Source: Helicostylum pulchrum (lineage: Eukaryota > Mucoromycota > Mucoromycetes > Mucorales > Mucoraceae). From it: a stretch of 64,000 nucleotides of DNA. Where the stretch lies: NCBI GenBank assembly GCA_025677825.1, contig JAIXMO010000012.1, positions 558,001 to 622,000 of the forward strand, written 5' to 3'. Under the pieces are notes generated by a model. It was given only the letters and a program-made list of their open reading frames with translations, made no database searches and was not told the origin of the DNA. Shown here in pieces: positions 12,101-22,010 of this stretch (within the stretch, counting starts at the first letter, position 1; the number at the start of each line of letters is the position of its first letter). The position numbers were made by a program, and so were the translations under genes.

Positions 12101-14971
12101 TTATTTTCTTCCAGAAGTCAAGTCATTAAAAGCTGAGATAATACAGTTCTTAATTTCCTTGAAGCTTACGATAAGACACGATTGCTCGTCTCTAGACATA
12201 AGCATGATTTTCTCATCGACACCGGCATCCAGCTTAAAATAAATAAATAAATTTAAGATTATACACAAATATAGAGTATATATAAAATACCTTATTCAGA
12301 CATGTTAATACATGTACCATATCTACAACAGGACGACCATCCTCATCTACTTGATGAAAAACATAATCACGGAAAAGTTTAATGAGATAGCGGTCACCTG
12401 TTTCTGACCAGCTAGGATCCATATCGAATTCAGGTCGTTCATTAATAAAACCCATTTTACTCATGAGTCTAACAAGTCTACCGTTTTCTAATTCCTTACT
12501 TAACTCTGCTTCTAATTCATCATTATAACTACATATAACCTATTAGTTTCCTTATTTTAACCTGTATCGGATAAAACTTACAATTGACTGCTATTAATTT
12601 CTTGAAGAATATGAGGACTAATCATAACAACTACTTCATCAATACTTTTGGTAGGTAAAGGTTTACCAAGTAAATGCAAAATCAGATTTTTCAAATCAGA
12701 AGAATAATATCGAGTAATATAGTCAAATGATTGCGAAAGATCTTGAAACGATTGTGTAGAATTGCATGCCAGCGCAATAATAAGTTTACCAAATGCCAAA
12801 AGATCTTCTTGTTGATATCTAGCTACATTAAGTCCTCCATCGTATTGCAAAACGTCTAGAATACTGGCACCACTCATACGCAATCTAAAAAAAACACCCC
12901 AACATCATCTCGCTTTTTTAATCATCATAATCCCCTTCTCTCTCTTTTTTTTTAAAAAAAAATCAATCCTTACCTATTTTCTCCAGTGAGTAATATTTTA
13001 CTAGGGTCGATATTTCTAGCTGCTAAACCAGAACCATGAATTGCTTTTAACGCAGATGAAATCTGTGTAATATAACTCCATAACGTCGTTTCTGGGATTA
13101 ACCGAACATTTCCATTCGTAGGTTGATTCGTAAAATATTTCGATGCCAGTGTAGTTGAACAAGGATGATAATCAAACACAAATACCAGCGCTTTTTTTTT
13201 TAAAAAAAAAAATTAAAAAAAACCCATAATTATAATCATAAATCAAACTTACAAGAATCTCCAAATGCTCTAGTAGTAAAAGCTTCACGAATAGAGACAA
13301 TATTACAATGTCGAATCCTTCTCCATGTTTCAACCGCTGACATGGCTAATTCGTTTACAAGGCGGTATCCTTCAATTCTTATTAATGCGTAAGTACGTCC
13401 GTCTACACTACATGTGGCCTTATACACTGATGTAGGGTGTCCGTAGTAATGTTTCGAAGATTTCGTATCTGATGAATCTAAAGGATAGAGTGAATGATAA
13501 ACATGTACTTCTAAAGGTAAGCCTAATTCGCGTGCTATTTATACATTTAGTCATAGAATAAATAATATTACATATATGATACTTTACCAGAAGCAGTCAT
13601 TAATTGAGCTTCGTTACGTTCTGTAAGTTGTTCTCTTAAATTATCAGGTATAAAAAATGACTGTACAGTTCTTTGATGAGGTAAAAGATTAGATACATGA
13701 GGCAAAGGACCTGAATATAAATGATGTTGAAGCTTTTTGTTTTTTTTGTAGGTGTATGTGTATGTGTGTGTTGTGTATGAGTGTATGTGTATGTGTGCAA
13801 GTTAGTAATAGAAATGAAATAATAATAATAAAACAGGATATAATAAAAGGGTATTTACAGGTTGTCTGGGATACACAGACTGTTGATTCATATAATAGTA
13901 TGGATCCAACTGTGCTGACGGTATTCCTAATCCAGCTAACATTTGAGAAGGTGATTGTGGTTGTTGGGCTTGTGGTTGCGGTGGCTGTGGCGTTGTCTAA
14001 TTTATATAACAGTTTTAAAATACTTGAGATCTACTATCTATGTATAAATTACTTACATCATTTGACACACTAAATTGTGAAAAATTGCTCGTCATTGAAG
14101 CAAGGTTCGAGGCTTCTGCCTGATAAGTTTGTTTACTATTTACTTTAAGCGTTAAATATATGTGATGAAATACGTAAAAGGTGGAATGTCTTACTTGTCT
14201 GATAAATCTAAGTCTATAGGATTTGTTTCTAAAAAAGCAAATCTGGTTAGATTATATTTTTTTTTTGTGTTAGACATGACCTTTTTTCTCTCCCTTCCTC
14301 CTTTTTTTTTTATCGTTACCTTTTGTAGGTGAAGTAACACCAGTATCTACGATACAGATTGTTTTTGTCAGTAAACTCTTATTAGCCCCAGTTGTTACCA
14401 GTATACATACCTGTTGTAAATCTAGGAACAAACTCAGGTGCGTTGACACTATCGGCAGATACAGACGAAACTGCTTGAAATGCGGGTGATTGGGCGCGTA
14501 ACTTGCCCAAACTTTTGTTTTAAGAAAATATAAATAAATAAATATTCCTCTCTCTCTTTTTCTTTCTTTTGACTCACTTTTCCGGGCTTGCTTGAGGCGA
14601 AGCCTTATTCTATTCAACATGTATTAGAATGAGTAAATCCGGGGTGCGTTAGGATAAAAAAAAAGTAGAGGAAATAAATACCGTATCGTGATTGAATTCA
14701 CAACCTTTTCCTTCGTATTTACAGTAGCCATGAATAATAACATTCCGACAAAGTCTTTTCCCATTCAAACTTCCTAATATACATACATAGTATTTAATAA
14801 AAATGGGGCAAATATATATGTGTATATGTATAAACCTTTTAAGGGAGGTTTTAAAACGACTTTCGTCGTCTTTTGTTCAACAGGCTCTCCATCGGAAGCA
14901 GGAGCTACAATAGGAATAACAGAAGGTGATTGTGGAGGAATGACTATTTGTCCACCGAGTGATTTTTGCAT
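12101..14971 (-). CDS. PAN3: PAN2-PAN3 deadenylation complex subunit PAN3
   Basis: Predicted 642-residue cytoplasmic adaptor that recruits the PAN2 nuclease to mRNA poly(A) tails. Thirteen exons read in frame: 14971-14836, 14773-14682, 14609-14578, 14511-14411, 14228-14195, 14135-14057, 13996-13859, 13732-13588, 13534-13253, 13190-12974, 12884-12582, 12528-12291, 12232-12101. Domains in order: a CCCH zinc finger ([19 protein letters not shown] then EFNH, residues about 50-75), a PAM2-like motif (VNAPEFVPR, near residue 110), a Pro/Gln-rich linker, the pseudokinase domain (from about residue 260; [20 protein letters not shown]), and the C-terminal knob ([41 protein letters not shown]). The knob is near-diagnostic for PAN3. 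PAM2 normally binds the MLLE domain of poly(A)-binding protein, whose gene lies at 59416-61169. Confidence 0.95.
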
Positions 14972-15919
14972 TTATTAAAAATAACTTATTGGCATATAAA
15001 ATAAAAATAAAAGAAACGAAAAATATCTAAAACCAAAGAAGTAGAGGAAAAAAAAAAAAAAAAAAAGGACTGCTTGCATCTCCTTATTCGCCACAGCGTG
15101 AAGTTTGTAAAAGATGTCATCAGAACGTTTCGTTCTCAGATAAAAAAAACTGAAATGAAATTCAAGAACTTGGTCAATACAAAAAGGTTGATCTTGTAGC
15201 ATTAGAGTGCTTACCTAAGCTCTTTACTTACCAGAGTTAATCTGGAGTGGATAACTGTAGCCATGGTTGATACAATCTCTTAGTATCGCTGCTCCATTTT
15301 TATCCCTTTCTCAAGCTTAAATACATCGTTATTAACGCTAATGTTTGGGAACAATTGTACTCGCTGATTTTTGATCTCTTCTACCAAGTATTACTGGTAG
15401 AAGGCAGTTCTGTTTGGTTTATCGTTGCGCCGAGTGAACTTGGCAATAACCTGGTTTTTTTTTACTTTTTGCATTTTTTAATTTAATTTACGTTGTCGAT
15501 TAATCAAGCGCATAAAATATGTAACATACTTTACCAGTACTAGCACAAGGTCGTTATGGATCCTGGTACATAAATCTAAAAAGGGAAGAAAATATATCGG
15601 AGATGCTTTAGAGAGTGTGAGATAAAGTATAATATGACGGAAAGTAGCAATTTTAATCATTTGGGAGATCATTGATCAGGTCTATCAAAAAGGATTGAAG
15701 AAGACATTGACGCCTCAACCTACTTGATATTTTCAGTATTCTTGACAAAGATTATCTTCTCTGACAGTAAACTATAGTAGCTATATCTGAAGTATGTACT
15801 GGAATATCACATGCTTATTTATAATAGTTATAAAAGCAAATCCCTTTATTTAATTTTTTTTCCAAAGCTATAATTATCAATAATTCTACACTGCAGTTTG
15901 TTGTTTTACTTATATACAC
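14972..15919. other. Stretch without a supported gene
   Basis: PAN3 upstream region followed by AT-rich DNA. Short open frames on both strands show no family motifs, and nothing else was recognised. Confidence 0.4.
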
Positions 15920-17060
15920 CTAGTTACCATTATCTTTATCGCCATGTACGTCGAGATCAAAATCATCCTCGTCTATGTCACAATATATACTCGAAGTCTT
16001 GTAATGCTCAGAGACGGAATTGAATTCGAAAGAAAATGGAATTTCATTGTACACACAATATGCTGCAACTTTTTCCATGTTAGATATACAGTCATCCAAA
16101 TCCTTCAATATAATTGTAGCTTCATTTTCCGAGATGCTTTCTTCCACCTTAATGTTTCCAAGCCGCAAATACAAAACTTTGACATCCTTTAATAATGTAA
16201 CAATATATTTTAACGTACTGGTACTAGTTTCTTCTGCCGATATCTTCAACTTTGTTAATGATATATTTTCCATAGTCTCAACTAGATTCGTATTTTGCCA
16301 GCTACTTATAACTTTAGTACAATCAAACAACTTGAGTTCTTTTAATTGATGTGCTGCTTCCAATAAATGTTTTATATCAATGATAACTGGGATCAGGGTC
16401 TCGTTTCGGTTGTCCGTTAATTCATTTCGGTTAAAGATAAATACATACGGCATCACGTTTATGTTATTTGGAGTATAAAAAGAATTAACTTTTAAACAAG
16501 TTAAACAAGGGTACTGCGAGATTAAATTAACCAGCCCACCATAATTTACGGCTATTGAATATTCTTTCGAAATGCATACATGTAGCGACGTGATGTTTTT
16601 GCAGTATCGAATATTCACACGCAAATAAAGATCTTGAATGTCAACTGGACATGATACAAATTCCTTGGTCTTGATGGTTTGCAAATCGTTCAGTTCTATA
16701 TAAGGATTTAGTGAAAGCTCCAAGAAAGGCCCGATGTTGTCGTGGTTGAGAAAGAGTATTGAGGATATAGACGAGGACACAAATCGAGAACGCGTTTCCA
16801 ATTAATTTTGTGGTCTTTATCAATAGGCGCTTTTTTTGCTAGTTATTAATCTTAACGTCTTTAATTTCTGGTCAAAGTGTTCTATATCATCAAAAAGGTC
16901 TTTAGGTTGGATGGTTTTAGCTTAATTGAAATTTGATAGTTGCAGTACTCTCGTGCCACGAACTTCCAAGATTTACATACAGAAAAACAGGTTTTGAAGT
17001 CTTCTTTGTCAGGGTTTCTAAATAATTTTTGAAGTATTTCTAAAGGATAGCACTTTTCTG
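15920..17060 (-). pseudogene. Broken F-box/LRR-like gene, copy A
   Basis: The minus strand encodes an F-box-like start (LEILQKLFRNPDKEDFKTC, CKSWKFVAREYC) at about 17055-16915. A frame change follows, then PKDLFDDIEHFDQKLKTL. A second shift at an A-rich run near 16830 leads to PIDKDHKINWKRVLDLCP, and a third near 16790 enters the long open segment 16801-15920. That segment has leucine-rich-repeat-like blocks (ITSLHVCISKEYSI, CLTCLKVNSFYTP, LLEAAHQLKELKLFDC, DVKVLYLRLGNIKVEE) and an acidic tail. Aligned by eye to copy B, the same blocks occur in the same order. F-box proteins usually act as SCF ubiquitin-ligase substrate receptors. At least three frameshifts and the lack of an obvious start codon make this a pseudogene, although the 293-codon 3' part is still open. 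Confidence 0.65.
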
Positions 17061-17287
17061 TTATAATAAGAAAGAAGAAAGAAGAAAGGAAGAAAAGGAT
17101 TAATCTTTAAAAAGAAACTTCTCATATCAGGACCTCCTGTCCCAAAAAAAATTGTCCCAAAATTTTTGGTATCTCCCTTTTTCTACTATGTGTTTTATTT
17201 AAACGTTACTCGAAGTAGAAAGTAAATACATTTGTGCATATTTTTTTTTATAAACTGCAATTACTTCCACTTGCTTTTTTTTAATAG

Positions 17288-18138
17288 TTACTCTAATGGT
17301 ATCGTCGCATACTGGAATGTACTAGTAATAATTATGCTCGTTTTAATCTTTAAATTGATCAAAGATATATGCTCCATAATTTGAATTGTGTTTGTATCTC
17401 GCCAACTTCTTGCGACTATATCACAATCATACAACTTGACCTCTTTTAACTGAGGAGCTTCTTCCAATAATTGATTTATGTCAACGATAAATTCTGGACA
17501 CATTCTTCGATCTATCCCAATTGCCTCCCATGCGAAAGGTGAGTTTACTTTTAAACAAGTCAAACGAGAAAACTGGGAGAAAAATTTAGCCAGCCCATCA
17601 GATCTTATTATCCTAGGAGTTGCCGTTAAAGCGTAAAATCGTAATGACGTGATTGTTTTGCGGTAATGAGCATTCGCCTGTAAATAAAGGTCTTGGGTTT
17701 TGAGAGGGTACGCTTCAAGTTCCCTAACTTCAATCTTTTTTAGACCATTTAAAATTAGGTCGGGATTTTGTAAAGCTTCCAATAATGGCAAAATGCTATT
17801 GCTATTTAGAAATTATATCGAGGTGATATGAGGGCAGAAACCGAGGATAGTTATCCAAATTATTCCATTGTGCTCATCAGTAGGTGAAAATTTATAAGGT
17901 CTTAATTTTATCGCCTTTACGTTTTCACCAATGATTGATATATCTTCCATAAGGGCTTCATACTCTGTATATATTTTATTTTAACTGAAAAATCACTATT
18001 GAAATACTCTCGCGCTACCAAATTCCATGATTTGCATACAAGTAAACACGTTTTGAGATCTTCCTTTTCGGCAAGATTTTGAAATACTCGCTTTAGTACT
18101 TTAGAGGGTAAGCTCCTATCTTTTGAAGTATACAACAT
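17288..18138 (-). pseudogene. Broken F-box/LRR-like gene, copy B
   Basis: This is a paralogue of copy A, in tandem and in the same orientation. It starts at an ATG (18138) with SLPSKVLKRVFQNLAEKEDL and LLVCKSWNLVAREYFNSDF, an F-box pattern. A frameshift near 17970 moves the reading into DISIIGENVKAIKLRPYKFS and GIIWITILGFCPHITSI. A stop at about 17816 interrupts it before FLNSNSILPLLEALQNPD. The rest (ITSLRFYALTATPRI, RLTCLKVNSPFAWEA, LLEEAPQLKEVKLYDC) matches copy A block by block. It stops at 17288 inside the region where copy A continues for about 85 more codons, so it is truncated too. One frameshift, one internal stop and an early end support a pseudogene. Confidence 0.65.
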
Positions 18139-18727
18139 TTTTTTTTGTCATTTGAAAAAAGAGAAAGAAAGAAAGAAAAAAACAGGATTAATAATTATAA
18201 AAATAAAATAAACGCCATATGCACCTGCTGGTTAGATAATCAAAACAGATTTATTTATTTCCTAATTAAACATCAATTGAAGATAACCTTTTACAAGAAT
18301 AATTTCTCGTAACTCACAGGAAAGAGCTACTCCTAAAGTATTACAGGGTAGACTCTAATAGATTATGCTTTTTAGTTTTACAGAATAATATTATTTTAAA
18401 GAGAAAAGAAAATAAAAGAAAGAGTGCTTGTCAATTCTACACGGTGATATTTAATTCTTGGGATTATTTACTATAGGGATATTTTATACCTCTTCATGGG
18501 ATCGTACTGTTGTTTTTTCATCAAGTTGAAACTAATAGAAAATCTGAAAATAGATCCAGATATCGAAAGGCGCATATAACATTCACCATTGGATGGAATA
18601 CATATTACGTGGAACCATTATTGTAACCAGTAACATGTCTAAAACTGTATAAATAGGAAACCTGTAGTAAACCGGGCTTGGTTTTTTTTTCTTTTTTTCA
18701 CATTTCTGGAACATAAAATAATCAATA
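18139..18727. other. Intergenic stretch
   Basis: No gene recognised. A T-rich tract (about 18680-18700) and an A-rich leader precede the ATG at 18728 on the plus strand. Confidence 0.35.
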
Positions 18728-18943
18728 ATGCCCGTACCCGTCCCTTTAAAATCATCCACTAATGTAGGTGATGAACAAAGAAATCAATATGATACTGTCA
18801 ATGTTTCGAATGCTTCCAATTCTAGACGGAATTATACGCGGAGTAGATTACCCCAACACTGGAAGGTTAAGATGTCAGATATGGGTACTCTCTATTATTA
18901 TAATGAAATCACCGGAGAAGAACGCGAGACAAGACCTAACTAG
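18728..18943 (+). CDS. Small protein ending in a degenerate WW domain
   Basis: 71-residue ORF with no intron seen. After a polar N-terminal half it ends in RSRLPQHWKVKMSDMGTLYY followed by YNEITGEERETRP. This fits a WW domain (LPxxW, central aromatic pair, Asn, Thr-Gly, final Arg-Pro), but the second signature Trp is replaced by Glu. The same module, also at the extreme C-terminus, ends the proteins at 28867-30485 and 31082-33844. WW domains bind proline-rich ligands, and loss of the second Trp usually weakens that, so the function is uncertain. It may be a short stand-alone member or a truncated duplicate of a longer gene. Its neighbours are decayed genes, so its expression needs support. 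Confidence 0.55.
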   Translation: MPVPVPLKSSTNVGDEQRNQYDTVNVSNASNSRRNYTRSRLPQHWKVKMSDMGTLYYYNEITGEERETRPN

Positions 18944-19333
18944 AGAATGAAGTAAATTATGATATACAATTATTATATGTAAAAGGTTTTTTTAAAGAAC
19001 CAAAAAGAAGTTTATATTTATTGTTTGTCATGGCGCCGACGAGTTTTAATCTTTTTTTTCCTACAATATTTTTAAACCTCCCATAATAAATAAATCGATA
19101 TTTGTTCAAATATGTTTCATACATTATGTAGGATATACGATTGCACTTTTATCCGAACACATTTCTTTTGTAGGGAAACAATCTGAGATTGTTTCATCAG
19201 CTTATTAAAAGGCGTAGAGGCCAATCGAAAATTGGGGAGGGCGGGGAGGTATTATTATTGTTAAGATGGGAAATGATAGTATTAAAGTCAAATGCTCTAA
19301 GGTCGGCCGAGTTACTGGAGAGGGCCTGCATAA
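18944..19333. other. Short stretch without a gene
   Basis: Nothing recognised between the WW-like ORF and the 3' end of the next minus-strand gene. Confidence 0.3.
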
Positions 19334-20592
19334 TTAAGAGCCACCGAGCGGATCGACAAGTTTGTGGTTGCTGCGAACATTATTAGATCTAGAATGAAAA
19401 AAGACAAATGTGAACAATACAGTAGAATAACATAATGCCCCGTACCTTGCAAGTCTCCATACTTGTGCCGTAATTTTTTCCGTAATAGCCATTCCAGAAG
19501 ATGTCGGGACTAAGCCTCGTTGCAATAAAGGTGAATCGGCAGCGCAAACTGGTGGCACATAAACCTTCTCACACAAATCCTTGACACGAAGATTTTTCAC
19601 CATTTTTTCCAGAAGTACTACTCTGGTTTCTAATTTTTCGTTCGATCTGGATTTACGCGCATAATCGACAGTAACCCAACCAGTAGAGTTACGCACGGTA
19701 TGTTAGTATAGCTTGTGATTGAACATATTTTTTAGAGCCTCGTCTATGAAAGAAAAAGAGACATTCAGCTCAGCATAGTTCTGTTCCTTTGGACCACCAC
19801 GTCAATACATACCTCGATTTTCATCCTTCAATATCCATAAGGATTTTGTTCGCGTTTGAACGCCAGCAGCGTGCATATTGATAGTACGACCAAAGCGCCC
19901 ATCCTTTGATAGCCAATCTGCTAGGTTTTTGCTTGTGCAATATTCGCTGATTCTGGGAATGTATTTCTTTGCCATATCAAACAGCTCATCCTGCGTCCAG
20001 TTTTTGTATATATATATATCTTTTGTTGTCGAGAAGTACTTGAGTAGAGGCAATACAGTCGAAAAAATTGAGAATGCTGTATTTTGTTGGTTTAATCACT
20101 AAAAATGGATACAGTATTAGGTCATCCAGTGCATAATTTAGAGCTGTGGTTTCAATTGTCACTTACCAAGATTGTTTTCATTTGATGTTGCTGAGTTCAC
20201 ACCTACAGCAAAAAAAAAGAGGGAAGTAAATAACATGGTTTAGCACAATTGACAGTTCATGACGTACTAATTGCTGATAAGGTGTCAGTTGCAATTACAG
20301 GTGAATGATTTGGCGAGGTAGGAGGGCTGTCAGGATAATGGGGATACTTAAATGGGTATAATGCTATGACTTTGTTTTCCATGGCTCTTGGTTGTATTTT
20401 TCTATCTTCAGTGGTATAGACAACATCAAAAGGTGTATATTTAACAATGGATTTGCATTTGATTCTATCAGCCTCGGTGACTTCTTCACCCAACAGTAAA
20501 CAACAATCTTGACCTTTGGTAATAAATGGTGCCGTGTAAATATAATAAAGCAAAAAAAAAAACCACGCCAGGAGCCTAATCTTAGGTCCCAT
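19334..20592 (-). pseudogene. Orphan-family gene, nearly intact but with a damaged junction
   Basis: Reading the minus strand with GT...AG introns links four ORF pieces into one protein-like track. The first exon (about 20592-20270) has a hydrophobic start (a possible 5' artefact) and then CLLLGEEVTEADRIKCKSIV and ENKVIALYPFKYPHYPDSPP. An intron joins it to VNSATSNENNL (about 20203-20168). A second intron joins to AFSIFSTVLPLLKYFSTTKD, LADWLSKDGRFGRTINMHAA and SLWILKDENR. A third intron should lead to RNSTGWVTVDYARKSRSNEK, LETRVVLLEKMVKNLRVKDL and CEKVYVPPVCAADSPLL. A last intron (about 19443-19389) gives the terminal LVDPLGGS. At the third junction the open acceptor leaves an in-frame TAA near 19705. 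A TACTAAC branch-like site just before GTGCGTAAC suggests a lost AG. From memory this resembles a repeated hypothetical family of Mucoromycota. The function is unknown. Confidence 0.5.
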
Positions 20593-21626
20593 TCTATACC
20601 TACAGTTTGGTTTCTAAACTTAGAAAGAGATACGTGGATTAGAATGAGACAAAAAGCAAATACGTGACATTTTTTGGGGGGGGGGTACACATACCTTTAT
20701 AACACCGTGTTAAAAACAAAAAAAAATGAAGAGCAATAAATATAAATTCCTTTAAAAAGTGCAGATAAAAACTTACTGATGGTGGTATGCATTGTAATAA
20801 AGATAAAGAGGAAGAAAAGGTGATTTATTCTAAAACAAAAAAAAGATAGAATAAATATAGCTTAGGCTGATAAAACGATGAATAGGTCTATTTAATCTTT
20901 TTTTTTTTGTACACTGCTTGTATTAGGTTTTGAAAAACATTTTACTTTTGCAGTTATTCATACTATCCTCTTCTCTTTCGTCAGCATCGATAAACCCCTC
21001 GTTGTCATTCACCGCTGCTCAATGGCTTTTTTTTTGTTTTTTTGTTTCTGAAGCTTATTATTAGAACATGTTAGTCTTATATAGAAAAGAGCATACTGTA
21101 ATTGCGAACCTGCATGGCTAATCTACTCGTCTTTTGGTCACTTTAAATAAAATTATATTCGACATGAATTGATTGTTAAAAAAAGGGGTATTTATTAAAA
21201 ATGAAACGAAACAGATTGAAGTTTCCTTTTCATTCTTTTTTTTGCATGAAAGAGGGACTGCTAAGTTAGATTTTCCTTACTTGTTAACGTACAGATTTGA
21301 CAGGTGATAACTAATTTGGTGTGAGAGTATGATTAGGAAGCATGTATAACAAAGCTTGAACATATCTAAGCGAGAAAAGAGGTTTGTATTTAAACCACCA
21401 CTCCGTTACTATTTTATTAGTCTCTTCCATTTTGTATAAACTCAAGGATACAGCTACTTTACGTTAGTAACAAAGAAAGATGGTGTGGAACCATCAAATA
21501 CTATGAGAAAATTTAAAATTGGTCACGCTTCAAACTGTATCCTTTATTTGATTGAATTGGTTTTAGTCATCTATTTAAGAGACTTTTGGGTATTACAGAA
21601 AAAAAAGTTGAAGGCATTTTTTTGTT
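20593..21626. other. AT-rich stretch without a supported gene
   Basis: Possible 5' exons of the preceding minus-strand gene cannot be resolved. Otherwise no coding signal or structured repeat was seen. Confidence 0.3.
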
Positions 21627-22010
21627 TCATTCTGGAAAATGGTTTCTAAATAGTTTAAATGACACAACAATAATAAACAATAAAAAGGAAAGAGTATTAA
21701 CAAATGTAAGATTAATATTTAAATAGAAATCTGCCGATTCACAATAACTGACACATCGAACCAGACTTCCATCTAGATAATTCTCTGTTGAAACTAGTGC
21801 TTTACATCCTTTCTTTGTCGCTTCCGTTTGAATACTCTTGGGGAAATTATAAAAGCATCCCATATGTGTTAAATCAAAATCGTACAGTGCACATCGTATC
21901 TCGTAACTTGCTACTCTACCAAATATATCTTCCATCCTTAACGTATTTACTGGACACCCGCTGTAAGTGCCATTACCGAAAATATTAGTTGGTAAACCGA
22001 GATTATCCAT
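21627..22010 (-). CDS. Hypothetical cysteine-containing protein, possibly partial
   Basis: 127-residue ORF starting MDNLGLPTNIFGNGTYSGC. It has several spaced cysteines, two potential N-glycosylation sites (NGT, NLT) and a hydrophobic C-terminal segment (TFVNTLSFLLFIIVVSFKLF). This could be a membrane segment or intron read-through, because it follows a coding-like part that ends near CESADFYLNINL. No signal peptide is present at the ORF start, so an upstream exon may be missing. No family recognised. It sits alone in a gene-poor region and may be a relic. Confidence 0.3.
   Translation of the reverse strand: MDNLGLPTNIFGNGTYSGCPVNTLRMEDIFGRVASYEIRCALYDFDLTHMGCFYNFPKSIQTEATKKGCKALVSTENYLDGSLVRCVSYCESADFYLNINLTFVNTLSFLLFIIVVSFKLFRNHFPE

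Noticed and set aside
14270..14620. 116-codon minus-strand frame within PAN3
   Set aside because: It reads through introns of PAN3; the spliced model yields the PAM2-like motif and keeps frame.
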